The position numbers and the translations under genes are program-made. A DNA stretch of 64,000 nt. Origin: Pseudomonas lalucatii (GTDB lineage: Bacteria > Pseudomonadota > Gammaproteobacteria > Pseudomonadales > Pseudomonadaceae). Below, one piece after another: positions 1 to 10,327 of the stretch (its first letter is position 1; each line of letters starts with the position of its first letter). The stretch is from positions 1,674,001 through 1,738,000 of the forward strand of contig NZ_JADPMV010000001.1 of NCBI RefSeq assembly GCF_018398425.1, read 5' to 3'. A model generated the notes under the pieces. That model ran no database searches. It was not told the origin of the DNA and saw only the letters and a program-made list of their open reading frames with translations.

Positions 1-210
1 TGCCCCGGCGATGCCTCGGCCCAGTCGCGGCGACCGCCGGCTGTCGGCTTTCAGTCTGCCGCAAGGGCCATCCCACGGCGACGACGCCGTGGATAGCGGG
101 CCGGGACCGACGGCAAGCCGCCGAAAATCGGACCTCGGCACCCTTGTCAAGCAGAACGCCTTGGTGCAGCATAGTGAAAAACAAAACAATTATTTCACGA
201 GGGTGTAAAA
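1..210. other. Upstream region of the aminotransferase gene
   Basis: No convincing gene is visible in this stretch. The short open frame at 11-208 has no ribosome-binding site and a composition unlike a protein gene. The last 40 bases turn AT-rich and carry an inverted repeat at 174-198, then a Shine-Dalgarno-like GAGGGTG at 199-205. I could not identify a clear sigma-70 promoter, and a weak sigma-54-like match near 44-60 lacks most of the consensus. Confidence 0.5.
174..198. promoter_or_regulatory. Inverted repeat GTGAAA-N13-TTTCAC (candidate operator)
   Basis: A perfect 6-bp inverted repeat ends 12 bases before the aminotransferase start codon. A 25-bp block at 12997-13021, upstream of the DMGDH operon, matches it at 19 of 25 positions in the same layout. 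Seeing the element in front of both cluster-1 units suggests a shared regulator. The regulator is not in the window and its family is unknown. Confidence 0.5.
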
Positions 211-1371
211 ATGAAAAATGCGATCTCCGCCGTGGACCCCGATGGCCTCCTCGAATACTCGGTGGTCTACACCGACCGCTCCCTCAACCATATGTCGCAG
301 TCGTTCCAGCGGGTGATGAACGACATCTCCAGTACCTTGAAAGAGGTCTACAACGCCCAGGCCGTGGCGGTCGTACCGGGTAGCGGCACCTTCGGCATGG
401 AGGCGGTGGCCCGCCAGCTGGCCACCGATCAGGAATGCCTGGTCATCCGCAACGGCTGGTTCAGCTATCGCTGGTCGCAGATCTTCGAGATGGGTGGCAT
501 ACCTGCGGCGACCACCGTGCTGAAAGCCCGTCCGCTGGCGGCGCAGCGCCAGGCCGCCTTCGCCCCGCCGCCGCTCGAGGAGGTGCTGGCCACCATCCGG
601 GCGCAGAAGCCCCAGGTGGTCTTCGCCCCCCATGTCGAAACCTCGTCGGGCATGATTCTGCCCGATGCCTACCTGCGCGCCGTGGCCGATGCCGTGCATG
701 GCGTCGGCGGCCTGTTCGTGCTGGACTGCATCGCGTCGGGCACCTTGTGGATCGACATGCAGGCCTGTGGCATCGATGTGCTGATCAGCGCGCCGCAGAA
801 AGGCTGGAGCGGCTCGCCCTGCTGCGCGCTGGTGATGCTCAGCCAGCGGGGACTCGAGCGCGTCAACGCCACCCAGAGCAGCAGCTTTGCCTGCGACCTG
901 AAGAAGTGGCTGCAGATCATGCAGGCCTATGAACAGGGCGGCCACGCCTACCACGCCACCATGCCCAGTGACGCCCTGGCCCGCTTCCGTGACGTGATGA
1001 AGGAAACCCAGGCCTATGGCTTCGAGGCCGTGCGCGCCGAGCAACAGGAACTGGGTGACCGGGTGCGTGCGTTGTTGAGTCGCAGAGGCTTCAAGAGTGT
1101 CGCCGCGCCGGGCTTCGAGGCGCCCGGCGTGGTGGTCTGTTACACCGACGATGGCGATATCAAGAACGGCAAGAAGTTCGCCGCCCAGGGCCTGCAGATC
1201 GCCGCCGGCGTGCCGCTGCAATGCGACGAGCCGAGCGACTTCCAGACCTTCCGCATCGGCCTGTTCGGTCTCGACAAGCTGAACCACGTCGAACGCACCC
1301 TGGCAACCCTCGAGCAGGCCCTCGACGGCGTCCTCGACGCCCGAGCGGCGCTCGCCAGCCCGAATCACTGA
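211..1371 (+). CDS. Class-V PLP aminotransferase, alanine/serine-glyoxylate type
   Basis: A 386-residue fold-type I PLP enzyme of the alanine/serine-glyoxylate aminotransferase group. Visible marks are the N-terminal VPGSGTFGMEA phosphate-binding segment (about residues 55-65), the VFAPHVETSSG stretch (about 137-147), and SAPQKGW with the predicted Schiff-base lysine at K197. The start follows a GAGGGTG site by 5 bases. It heads a plus-strand run with a GlcG-like gene, glyA and sdaA, so transamination between serine or alanine and glyoxylate to give glycine fits well. The exact substrate pair is inferred. Phosphonate or aspartate-glyoxylate relatives cannot be excluded from sequence alone. 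Confidence 0.85.
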   Translation: MKNAISAVDPDGLLEYSVVYTDRSLNHMSQSFQRVMNDISSTLKEVYNAQAVAVVPGSGTFGMEAVARQLATDQECLVIRNGWFSYRWSQIFEMGGIPAATTVLKARPLAAQRQAAFAPPPLEEVLATIRAQKPQVVFAPHVETSSGMILPDAYLRAVADAVHGVGGLFVLDCIASGTLWIDMQACGIDVLISAPQKGWSGSPCCALVMLSQRGLERVNATQSSSFACDLKKWLQIMQAYEQGGHAYHATMPSDALARFRDVMKETQAYGFEAVRAEQQELGDRVRALLSRRGFKSVAAPGFEAPGVVVCYTDDGDIKNGKKFAAQGLQIAAGVPLQCDEPSDFQTFRIGLFGLDKLNHVERTLATLEQALDGVLDARAALASPNH

Positions 1372-1391
1372 CAAGACTGAGGTCGATAACA

Positions 1392-1820
1392 ATGAAAATG
1401 GTACCCAGACTTACCCTGGCCGACGCCCAGGTCATCATGCAGGCCTGCGTGCGCAAGGCCAGGGAAATCGCCGTCGACATGGACATCGCCATCACCGACG
1501 ACGCCGGCCACCTGCTGCTGTTCCAGCGCATGGACAACGCCCGCATCACCAGCATCGACATCGCCATGGGCAAGTCCTTCACCGCCTCCGCCGCCCGTAA
1601 ATCGACCCGCGCCTATGGCGAGGTGAGCGTACCGGGCAAACCGGCCTTCGGCATCAACACCAGCAACCAGGGCCGCTTCTCCATAGTCGCCGGCGGGCTG
1701 CCGCTGTTTCTCCACGAACAGATCATCGGCGGCATCGGCTGCAGCTCGGGCACCCCCGACCAGGACGAGATCGTCGCCCAGGCCGGTGTCGAGGCCTTCC
1801 AGGCCTATGTCATCAACTGA
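1392..1820 (+). CDS. GlcG/HbpS-family (heme-binding-like) protein
   Basis: A 142-residue protein of the GlcG/HbpS/PduO-C-terminal family. It shows the typical opening LTLADAQVIMQACVRKA, the central DDAGHLLLFQRMDNA, and the ending GGIGCSSGTPDQDEIVAQAG. The ATG at 1392 lies 20 bases after the aminotransferase stop and is preferred over upstream in-frame starts that would overlap that gene. Some family members bind haem and others sit in glycolate or diol loci with no settled function. Here it is in a glyoxylate/glycine operon, which recalls GlcG in the glycolate oxidase operon. Its role is unknown. Confidence 0.85.
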   Translation: MKMVPRLTLADAQVIMQACVRKAREIAVDMDIAITDDAGHLLLFQRMDNARITSIDIAMGKSFTASAARKSTRAYGEVSVPGKPAFGINTSNQGRFSIVAGGLPLFLHEQIIGGIGCSSGTPDQDEIVAQAGVEAFQAYVIN

Positions 1821-1918
1821 CCGTTAGCAGGCCCCCAGGCGCTGAGCCGTCCACAGCGAGCGGACAGCGCCCCTTCCAGGCGGGCCATGGCCCGCCTTGC
1901 TGCAGGAGATAGCACGCA

Positions 1919-3172
1919 ATGTTCGGCAAACAAGATCAAATCCAAGGCTACGACGACGAACTGCTGGCGGCGATGAACGCCGAAGAAGCGCGTCAGGAGC
2001 ACCACATCGAGCTGATCGCCTCGGAAAACTACACCAGCAAGCGCGTCATGCAGGCCCAGGGCAGCGGGCTGACCAACAAGTACGCCGAAGGCTACCCGGG
2101 CAAGCGCTACTACGGCGGCTGCGAGCACGTCGACGTGGTCGAGCAGCTGGCCATCGACCGCGCCAAGCAGCTGTTCGGCGCCGATTTCGCCAACGTCCAG
2201 CCGCACTCCGGCTCCTCGGCCAACAGCGCCGTGTACCTGGCCCTGCTCAATGCGGGCGACACCATCCTGGGCATGAGCCTGGCCCACGGCGGCCACCTGA
2301 CCCATGGTTCCAAGGTCAGCTCCTCCGGCAAGCTGTACAACGCCGTGCAGTACGGCATCGACACCGCCACCGGGCTGATCGACTACGACGAAGTCGAGCG
2401 CCTGGCCGTGGAGCACCAGCCGAAGATGATCGTCGCCGGCTTCAGCGCCTACTCCAAGACCCTGGACTTTGCGCGCTTCCGCGAGATCGCCGACAAGGTC
2501 GGCGCGCTGCTGTTCGTCGACATGGCCCACGTCGCCGGCCTGGTCGCCGCCGGCCTGTACCCGAACCCGCTGCCCTACGCCGACGTGGTCACCACCACCA
2601 CCCACAAGACCCTGCGCGGCCCCCGTGGCGGCCTGATCCTGGCCAAGAGCAATCCCGAGATCGAGAAGAAGCTCAACGCCGCGGTGTTCCCCGGTGCCCA
2701 GGGCGGCCCGCTGATGCACGTGATCGCCGCCAAGGCGGTGTGCTTCAAGGAGGCCCTGGAGCCCGAGTTCAAGGAGTACCAGGCCCAGGTGATCAAGAAC
2801 GCCCAGGCCATGGCCAAGGTGTTCATCGAGCGCGGCTTCGACGTGGTCTCCGGCGGCACCGACAACCACCTGTTCCTCCTCAGCCTGATCAAGCAGGGCC
2901 TGACCGGCAAGGACGCCGACGCCGCCCTGGGCCGCGTCGGCATCACGGTGAACAAGAACTCGGTGCCGAACGACCCGCAGTCGCCGTTCGTCACCTCGGG
3001 CCTGCGCATCGGCACCCCGGCGGTGACCACCCGCGGCTTCAAGGAGGCCCAGTGCGTCGCCCTGGCCGGCTGGATCTGCGACGTCCTCGACCACCTCGGC
3101 GATGGCGAGGTGGAAGCCCGAGTCGCCACCCTGGCGGCAGAGCTGTGCGCGGACTACCCGGTCTACGCCTAG
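1919..3172 (+). CDS. glyA: Serine hydroxymethyltransferase (copy 1)
   Basis: A full-length 417-residue PLP enzyme that interconverts glycine plus 5,10-methylene-THF with serine plus THF. It contains the [12 protein letters not shown] substrate motif, the [12 protein letters not shown]-phosphate segment, and the signature [14 protein letters not shown] with the Schiff-base lysine at K230. A GGAGAT site lies about 10 bases before the ATG. It is followed by sdaA, so glycine and C1 units from the opposing operon can become serine and then pyruvate. The middle of the gene is nearly identical in DNA to the second glyA at 40466, while both ends are clearly different. Confidence 0.97.
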   Translation: MFGKQDQIQGYDDELLAAMNAEEARQEHHIELIASENYTSKRVMQAQGSGLTNKYAEGYPGKRYYGGCEHVDVVEQLAIDRAKQLFGADFANVQPHSGSSANSAVYLALLNAGDTILGMSLAHGGHLTHGSKVSSSGKLYNAVQYGIDTATGLIDYDEVERLAVEHQPKMIVAGFSAYSKTLDFARFREIADKVGALLFVDMAHVAGLVAAGLYPNPLPYADVVTTTTHKTLRGPRGGLILAKSNPEIEKKLNAAVFPGAQGGPLMHVIAAKAVCFKEALEPEFKEYQAQVIKNAQAMAKVFIERGFDVVSGGTDNHLFLLSLIKQGLTGKDADAALGRVGITVNKNSVPNDPQSPFVTSGLRIGTPAVTTRGFKEAQCVALAGWICDVLDHLGDGEVEARVATLAAELCADYPVYA

Positions 3173-3258
3173 AAGGTCCGCGAACGTCGCGATCCGCATG
3201 GAGGCCGGGCAAGGACATCCGCTCGCCCTCCCCCAATGCCCCTACCGGAGGCCGGCAC

Positions 3259-4641
<1,383 letters not shown>

Positions 4642-4867
4642 TCGGCCCAGACCCCGGCTCGGGGTGGCACGGAGGCCGCCCATTCCCCCCTGCCCCCCGC
4701 CGCGCCGCTTCCGGGCGGCGCTCGACAAAGCCGCCAGCGCAATGCAGCCTGCCCCGACCCCACCCGACCAGCCGAGCACCTCGGCCCTGCGCGCGTAGCG
4801 CCGTGCGCCAGGACTCCCCCGTGCCATGACCTGCCGCCAGGGCCGGCGCGGCGGTCCACGCACATGC
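4642..4867. other. Convergent intergenic stretch after sdaA
   Basis: This separates sdaA (plus) from the end of the ETF-QO operon (minus). No gene is visible. A 7-bp GC stem, GCGCCGC (4702-4708) with GCGGCGC (4715-4721), lies about 60 bases past the sdaA stop and may mark its 3' end, though it has no U-tract. Confidence 0.4.
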
Positions 4868-4897
4868 AAAAAAAAAAAGCACGAGCCGGGTTCGTGC
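4868..4897 (-). terminator. Rho-independent terminator of the DMGDH-ETF operon
   Basis: On the minus strand the arms GCACGA and TCGTGC (7-base loop) are followed by a run of eleven T. It lies about 80 bases beyond the stop of the ETF-QO gene, the last gene of that operon. Confidence 0.85.
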
Positions 4898-4976
4898 CTT
4901 CAGGAAAGTGCCGCCTGCAAAGCTGCCAGCCCCCCAGCGCACCCGCGGGCGCATGAGCCGGCAGCACGGAGAATCC

Positions 4977-6635
4977 TCACATGTTCGGGTAGCTGGGACC
5001 GCCGCCGCCCTCCGGGGCCACCCAGCGAATGTTCTGGGCCGGGTCCTTGATGTCGCAGGTCTTGCAGTGCAGGCAGTTCTGCGCGTTGATCTGCAAGCGC
5101 TTGCCGGCCTCCTCCTCGATCACCTCGTAGACCCCCGCCGGGCAGTAACGCTGGGCCGGTTCGTTGAATCGCGGCAGGTTGTGCTGCAGCGGCACTTCCG
5201 GGTCCAGCAGCTGCAAATGGCAGGGCTGGTCCTCGACGTGGTTGGTGTTGGAAAGGAACACCGAGGACAGCTTGTCGAAACTCAGCACGCCATCCGGCTT
5301 CGGGTAGACGATCCGCGGACACAGCGCCGCCTGCTTCATCTGGGCATGGTCTGGCACATTGTCACGCAGGCGAATCGGCAGTTTGCCGCCGAACAGGTTC
5401 TGGTCGATGAAGTTGAAGGCGCCCCCGAGCAGCGGGCCGAACTTGTGCAGCGCCGGACCGAAGTTGCGGCTGCGGTACAACTCCTCATGCAGCCAGGAGG
5501 CCTCGAAGCGTTCGCCGTAGGCCGACAGCTCGTTGCCACCGCCGTCGCCCCGGCACAGCGCCTCGAACACCACTTCGGCGGCCAGCATTCCCGACTTCAT
5601 CGCCGTATGGGTGCCCTTGATCTTGGCGAAGTTCAGGGTACCGGCGTTGCAGCCGATCAGCAGCCCGCCCGGGAAGGTCATCTTCGGCAGGGCATTGAAA
5701 CCGCCCTTGGCGATGGCCCGCGCGCCATAGGCCACGCGCTTGCCGCCCGCCAGGTACTGGGCCAGCGCCGGGTGGTGCTTGAGCCGCTGGAACTCATCGA
5801 AGGGGCTGACGTGCGGGTTCGAGTAATTGAGGTCGACGATCAGGCCGACCACCACCTGATGGTTGTCGCCATGGTAGAGAAAGAAACCGCCCGAGGTGCC
5901 GTCGCTGAGCGGCCAGCCGGTGCCATGCAGGACCAGGCCGGGGCGGTGCTGGCCCGGCTCGATGTCCCACAGCTCCTTGATCCCCAGCCCGTAGTGCTGG
6001 CTGTCGGCGTCGGCATCCAGGGCGAAGCGCTGGTACAGCGTCTTGCCCAGGTGCCCGCGGCAGCCCTCGGCGAACAGGGTGTACTTGGCATGCAGTTCCA
6101 TGCCCGGCATGAAGCCGTCGCTGGCCTCACCGTCGCGGCCGACGCCCATGTCGCCGGTGGCGATGCCCTTGACCGAGCCATCCTCGCGATAGAGCACTTC
6201 GCTCGCCGCGAAGCCGGGGAAAATCTCCACGCCCAGGGCTTCGGCCTGCTCGGCCAGCCAGCGACAGAGGTTGCCCAGGCTGATGATGTAGTTGCCGGCG
6301 TTGTGCAGGCTTTTCGGCACCATCCAGTCGGGCAGCTGCAGGGCGCGCCGCTGGTCGCGCAGCAGCAGGATCCTGTCCTGCACCACCGGGGTGTGCAGGG
6401 GCGCGCCGCGCTCGGCCCAGTCGGGGAACAGCTCATCCAGCGCACGGGTTTCCAGGATCGCCCCGGAGAGGATATGGGCGCCGACCTCCGAGCCCTTCTC
6501 GACCACACAGACACTCAGCTCCTGCCCCGCCGCCTGGGCCTGCTGCATCAGCCTGCAGGCGGCGGCCAGACCCGATGGGCCGGCACCGACGATGACAACA
6601 TCGAACTCCATGGATTCACGCGCAGTCTGGCTCAC
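4977..6635 (-). CDS. Electron-transfer flavoprotein:ubiquinone oxidoreductase
   Basis: A 552-residue inner-membrane-associated flavoprotein that takes electrons from reduced ETF to ubiquinone. It has an N-terminal FAD Rossmann motif VVIVGAGPSGLAAA (about 13-26), the ETF-QO stretch GAHILSGAI, and a C-terminal ferredoxin-like 4Fe-4S segment NCLHCKTCDIKDPAQN. Length matches the bacterial and mitochondrial family. It is the last gene of the minus-strand operon, 154 bases after folD, and that gap contains a 30-bp perfect palindrome. With etfB and etfA in the same operon it completes the route from the DMGDH-type dehydrogenase to the quinone pool. Confidence 0.96.
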   Translation of the reverse strand: MSQTARESMEFDVVIVGAGPSGLAAACRLMQQAQAAGQELSVCVVEKGSEVGAHILSGAILETRALDELFPDWAERGAPLHTPVVQDRILLLRDQRRALQLPDWMVPKSLHNAGNYIISLGNLCRWLAEQAEALGVEIFPGFAASEVLYREDGSVKGIATGDMGVGRDGEASDGFMPGMELHAKYTLFAEGCRGHLGKTLYQRFALDADADSQHYGLGIKELWDIEPGQHRPGLVLHGTGWPLSDGTSGGFFLYHGDNHQVVVGLIVDLNYSNPHVSPFDEFQRLKHHPALAQYLAGGKRVAYGARAIAKGGFNALPKMTFPGGLLIGCNAGTLNFAKIKGTHTAMKSGMLAAEVVFEALCRGDGGGNELSAYGERFEASWLHEELYRSRNFGPALHKFGPLLGGAFNFIDQNLFGGKLPIRLRDNVPDHAQMKQAALCPRIVYPKPDGVLSFDKLSSVFLSNTNHVEDQPCHLQLLDPEVPLQHNLPRFNEPAQRYCPAGVYEVIEEEAGKRLQINAQNCLHCKTCDIKDPAQNIRWVAPEGGGGPSYPNM

Positions 6636-6724
6636 GAAAGGTTTCCTTATTGTTGTAGGTAGCCGGGACCGGTCCGGCTAGCGGATTGACTCGGGCTCGA
6701 GAAAAACCGGGCGCAGGGGCAGGC

Positions 6725-6754
6725 CGCCGCTGCGCGTCATGACGCGCAGCGGCG
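6725..6754. repeat. 30-bp perfect palindrome between folD and ETF-QO
   Basis: The half-site CGCCGCTGCGCGTCA is followed directly by its exact reverse complement. As RNA it would form a stem of about 13 bp with a 4-base loop, 36 bases past the folD stop. No U-tract follows. It could block 3'-exonucleases, attenuate transcription, or bind a dimeric protein as DNA. Confidence 0.7.
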
Positions 6755-6789
6755 TGGCTGTTACAGCCTCGGACGCCGAAGGCGAATCG

Positions 6790-7692
6790 TTAGCGGGTGC
6801 GCTGCCGGGCGGCGGTCAGCGTGTTGCGCAACAGGCAAGCCACCGTCATCGGCCCGATGCCGCCGGGCACCGGCGTCAGGGCGCCGGCCACCCGTGAGGC
6901 CGCGGCAAAGTCGACATCGCCGACCAGGCGCGACTGCCCCTGCTCGTCCTCGACGCGGTTGATGCCCACATCCAGCACCGTGGCGCCCGGCTTGATGTGC
7001 TCGACCCCGACCAGTCCCGGACGACCGACGGCCACCACCAGGATGTCGGCCTGACGGCACTCCTCGGCCATGTTGCGGCTGCGCGAGTGCACCGTGGTGA
7101 CCGTGCAGTTGGCGTTGAGCAGCAATTGCGCCATCGGCTTGCCGACGATATTGGAGCGCCCGACCACCACCGCCTTGAGACCGGAGAGGTCGCCCAGGCG
7201 ATCCTGCAACAGCAGCAGGCAGCCCAGGGGCGTGCAAGGCACCATTACCGGCTGCCCGGCACTCAGGCGTCCGACGTTGTAGGGATGGAAACCGTCGACA
7301 TCCTTGGCCGGCGCTATCGCCTCGATCACCGCGGCCTCGCTGATTCCGGCCGGCAGCGGCAGCTGCACCAGGATCCCATCGACACTGTCATCGTGGTTGA
7401 GCGAGTCGATCAGGGCCAGCAACTCGGCCTCGCCGGTGTTGGCGTCCAGCAGATGGGGAAAGGAGGCGATACCCACCTCCGCGGCCTGGCGCATCTTGGT
7501 GCGCACATAGACCTGACTGGCCGGGTCGTTGCCGACCAGGACCACCGCCAGACCCGGCTGGCGCCCGGTGTCGCGGCTAAAGCCGGCCGCACCCTCGGCC
7601 ACTTCGCCACGCAGCTGCGCCGCGAAGGCCTTGCCGTCGATTAGCTCTGCCGCGGGTACAGCCTGGTGGATTTCGGTTGCCAGATCGCTCAT
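6790..7692 (-). CDS. folD: Bifunctional methylene-THF dehydrogenase / methenyl-THF cyclohydrolase
   Basis: A 300-residue FolD that converts 5,10-methylene-THF to 10-formyl-THF using NADP. Visible are the [14 protein letters not shown] segment with catalytic lysine K66, the VPCTPLG motif, the dinucleotide-binding [16 protein letters not shown], and the terminal [16 protein letters not shown]. It has roughly a dozen more N-terminal residues than E. coli FolD. It lies 18 bases after purU in the demethylation operon, which points to C1 oxidation during methyl-group catabolism rather than to biosynthesis. A housekeeping folD probably exists elsewhere. Confidence 0.96.
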   Translation of the reverse strand: MSDLATEIHQAVPAAELIDGKAFAAQLRGEVAEGAAGFSRDTGRQPGLAVVLVGNDPASQVYVRTKMRQAAEVGIASFPHLLDANTGEAELLALIDSLNHDDSVDGILVQLPLPAGISEAAVIEAIAPAKDVDGFHPYNVGRLSAGQPVMVPCTPLGCLLLLQDRLGDLSGLKAVVVGRSNIVGKPMAQLLLNANCTVTTVHSRSRNMAEECRQADILVVAVGRPGLVGVEHIKPGATVLDVGINRVEDEQGQSRLVGDVDFAAASRVAGALTPVPGGIGPMTVACLLRNTLTAARQRTR

Positions 7693-7710
7693 CGGTGCAA
7701 GTCCTCGGTC

Positions 7711-8571
7711 TCAGAAAACGACGGTGCGCAGCCCGTTCAGGAACACGCGGTGGGATACGTGATACTTCACCGCCCGGGCCAGCGCCTGGGCTTCCATATC
7801 CCGCCCAATCTGGGTCAGATGCAACGCATCATGCGAGTGATTCACTCGATCGACCATCTGCTCGATGATCGGCCCCTCGTCGAGGTCGCCGGTGACGTAG
7901 TGCGCCGTCGCCCCGATCAGCTTCACGCCGCGGTCGTAGGCCTGGTAATAGGGCTTGGCGCCCTTGAAGCCCGGCAGGAAGGAGTGGTGAATATTAATGC
8001 AGCGGCCGGCCAGCTTCTGGCTCAGTTCGTCGGACAACACCTGCATGTAGCGCGCCAGCACCACCAGCTCGGTGCCGGTGCTGTCGATGATCTCCAGCAG
8101 GCGGGCTTCCTGCTCCGGCTTGGTTTCCTTGGTCACCGGCAGGTGGATGTACTCGATGCCTTCGTGCTCGGCCATCGCCCGCAGGTCTTGGTGATTGGAC
8201 ACGATGGCGGTGATGTCGATCGGCAGCTCGCCGGTCGCCCGGCGGTAGAGCAGGTCGCGCAGGCAGTGATCGTACTTCGACACCATGATCAGCACCTTGG
8301 CGCGCTCGGAGGCGTCGTGAATCTCCCAGTCCATCTCGAAACGCAGCGCCGTGACCTCGAAGGCCGCCTTCAGCTGTTCGACGCTGAAGGTGCGCTCGCC
8401 CTCGAAGACGAACTGGATGGTGGAGAAGAAGCGACCGGAATCCAGGTCGTCGTACTGGTGCAGTTCCTTGATGAAACAGCCCCGGTCGGCCATGAAGTTG
8501 CCGATGGCGGCGACGATGCCGACACGCCCCGGGCAGGAAACCTTGAGGATATATGAGGGTTTGTTCTTCAT
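7711..8571 (-). CDS. purU: Formyltetrahydrofolate deformylase
   Basis: A 286-residue enzyme that hydrolyses 10-formyl-THF to formate and THF. It has an N-terminal ACT-type domain (about 1-80) and a formyltransferase-fold domain with HHSFLPGFKGAKPY and HYVTGDLDEGPIIEQ, which hold the catalytic His/Asp region. The start MKNKPS at 8571 is preferred because the longer frame would run back into etfA. It lies 31 bases after the etfA stop. Together with FolD it regenerates free THF so that demethylation can continue. A second copy near mvaT, as I recall in P. aeruginosa, is not present in this window. Confidence 0.95.
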   Translation of the reverse strand: MKNKPSYILKVSCPGRVGIVAAIGNFMADRGCFIKELHQYDDLDSGRFFSTIQFVFEGERTFSVEQLKAAFEVTALRFEMDWEIHDASERAKVLIMVSKYDHCLRDLLYRRATGELPIDITAIVSNHQDLRAMAEHEGIEYIHLPVTKETKPEQEARLLEIIDSTGTELVVLARYMQVLSDELSQKLAGRCINIHHSFLPGFKGAKPYYQAYDRGVKLIGATAHYVTGDLDEGPIIEQMVDRVNHSHDALHLTQIGRDMEAQALARAVKYHVSHRVFLNGLRTVVF

Positions 8572-8602
8572 TTCGATTCTCTTCTGACTCGCACGGGTTG
8601 AA

Positions 8603-9532
8603 TTAGAGCGCCGCTTCGAGCTGCGGCAGGACCTCGAACAGATCGCCGACGATACCGTAATCGGCCACCTGGAAGATCGGCGCGTCGGCATCCTTGTTGA
8701 TCGCCACGATCAGCTTGGAGTCTTTCATGCCCGCCAGGTGCTGGATCGCCCCGGAAATGCCCACGGCGATATACAGCTCGGGGGCCACCACTTTACCGGT
8801 CTGGCCGACCTGCAGGTCGTTCGCGGCGAAACCGGCGTCCACTGCGGCGCGCGAAGCACCGACCGCGGCGCCGATCTTGTCGGCGACCGCCTCGAGCAGG
8901 GCGAAACTTGCACCACTGCCCATGCCACGTCCACCGGAAATCACCACGCGCGCCGTCGCCAGTTCGGGCCCCTCGGACTTGGCCTCGGTGCGGCTGAGCA
9001 CCACGGCACCCTGCCGGGGTGCCGGTGCCGGTCGGCTCAGCTGTTCGGCGGCGCCACCGGTGGCGGCCACCGGCTCGAACTTGGTGCTGCGTACGGTGAT
9101 CACCTTGATCGCCTCGCGACTGCGGTAGGTGGCCAGGACGTTGCCGGCGTAGATCGGCCGCTCGAACGTCTCGGCATCGATCACCGCGCTGATATCGGAG
9201 AGCTGCGCCACGTCCAGCAGAGCGGCGACCCGCGGCATCAGGTTCTTGCCGAAGCTGTTGGCCGGGGCCAGCAGGTGGCTGTAGCCCTCGGCATATTCGC
9301 GCACCAGCGGCGCCATGTCTTCGGCCACCGGCTGCTTGAGGTACTCGGCCTCGACGCTGATCACCCGGCGCACCCCGGCGATGGCCGCGGCCGCCTGACT
9401 GACGCCAGCGCAGCCGTGCCCCATCACCAGCAGGTCGATGTCACCACCGATCTGCTGCGCAGCGCCGAGGGTGTTGAAGGTTGCAGCCGCGATGGCGGCG
9501 TTGTCATGTTCGACAATTACCAGACTGGACAT
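8603..9532 (-). CDS. etfA: Electron-transfer flavoprotein alpha subunit
   Basis: A 309-residue FAD-binding ETF alpha chain. The C-terminal FAD domain shows SGGRGMGSGASFALLEAVAD, GASRAAVDAGF and the signature NKDADAPIFQVADYGIVGDL. Its start lies 11 bases after the etfB stop with a good GAGGAG site. It heterodimerises with EtfB, takes electrons from the DMGDH-type dehydrogenase encoded upstream and passes them to ETF-QO encoded at the operon end. Confidence 0.96.
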   Translation of the reverse strand: MSSLVIVEHDNAAIAAATFNTLGAAQQIGGDIDLLVMGHGCAGVSQAAAAIAGVRRVISVEAEYLKQPVAEDMAPLVREYAEGYSHLLAPANSFGKNLMPRVAALLDVAQLSDISAVIDAETFERPIYAGNVLATYRSREAIKVITVRSTKFEPVAATGGAAEQLSRPAPAPRQGAVVLSRTEAKSEGPELATARVVISGGRGMGSGASFALLEAVADKIGAAVGASRAAVDAGFAANDLQVGQTGKVVAPELYIAVGISGAIQHLAGMKDSKLIVAINKDADAPIFQVADYGIVGDLFEVLPQLEAAL

Positions 9533-9543
9533 TCTTCGACTCC

Positions 9544-10296
9544 TCAGAGCACTGCCGCTTCGGTTTTCAGTTTGGCCACCAGCTCGGCGGCAGTCGCTAC
9601 CAATACCCCACCCGCCTGCCGCACCGGCGGCTCGGTCGCCGAGAGCAGCTCCAGGCGCGGCGTCAGGTCGACACCCAGCTCCTGCGCAGTGACCTGCTCC
9701 AGGGGCTTCTTCTTGGCTTTCATGATCGCCGGCAACGAGGCGAAGCGCGGCTCGTTCAGGCGCAGATCGACGCTGACCACCGCCGGCAGATCGAGGGCCA
9801 GGGTCTCCAGGCCGCCGTCGACCTCACGCATCACTTCGATCTTGCCGTCGGCCAGCTTCAGGCCCGAGGCGAAGGTGCCTTGCGGCCAGTCCAGCAGTGC
9901 CGCCAGCATCTGCCCGGCCTGGTTGCAGTCGTCGTCGATCGCCTGCTTGCCGAGCATCACCAGTTGCGCCGACTCCCTGGCCACCAGCGCCTGCAGGGTC
10001 TTGGCCACCGACAGCGGTTCGGTGATGCCGTCGTAGGGGATGAGAATCGCCCGATCGACGCCCATCGCCAGGGTCTGGCGCAAGGTTTCCTGAGCCTTCT
10101 CCGGGCCGATGGACACCGCCACCACCTCGCTGGCGACCCCGGCTTCCTTGAGCCGGATCGCCGCCTCCACGGCGATTTCGTCGAACGGGTTGATCGCCAT
10201 CTTGGCGTTGTCCAAGTCCACGCCCGAGCCGTCCGGTTTGACTCGCACCTTTACGTTGTGGTCGATAACCCGCTTCACGCCTACCAAGATCTTCAT
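9544..10296 (-). CDS. etfB: Electron-transfer flavoprotein beta subunit
   Basis: A 250-residue ETF beta chain beginning [20 protein letters not shown] and continuing with the conserved [14 protein letters not shown] motif. A GGAGAA site precedes the ATG. It lies 31 bases downstream of the DMGDH-type gene. The adjacent dehydrogenase suggests a dedicated ETF rather than the general fatty-acid-oxidation ETF. Confidence 0.96.
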   Translation of the reverse strand: MKILVGVKRVIDHNVKVRVKPDGSGVDLDNAKMAINPFDEIAVEAAIRLKEAGVASEVVAVSIGPEKAQETLRQTLAMGVDRAILIPYDGITEPLSVAKTLQALVARESAQLVMLGKQAIDDDCNQAGQMLAALLDWPQGTFASGLKLADGKIEVMREVDGGLETLALDLPAVVSVDLRLNEPRFASLPAIMKAKKKPLEQVTAQELGVDLTPRLELLSATEPPVRQAGGVLVATAAELVAKLKTEAAVL

Positions 10297-10327
10297 GCGC
10301 TGTTCTCCTGCTTGAATGCCTAATCAA

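Noticed and set aside
44-60. Sigma-54-like promoter before the aminotransferase gene
   Set aside because: Spacing is right, but both boxes match poorly (CGGCTT and CTGCC). Chance matches of this quality are common in GC-rich DNA.
11-208. 65-codon open frame at the left edge
   Set aside because: No ribosome-binding site, random-looking composition, and it covers the control region of the aminotransferase gene.
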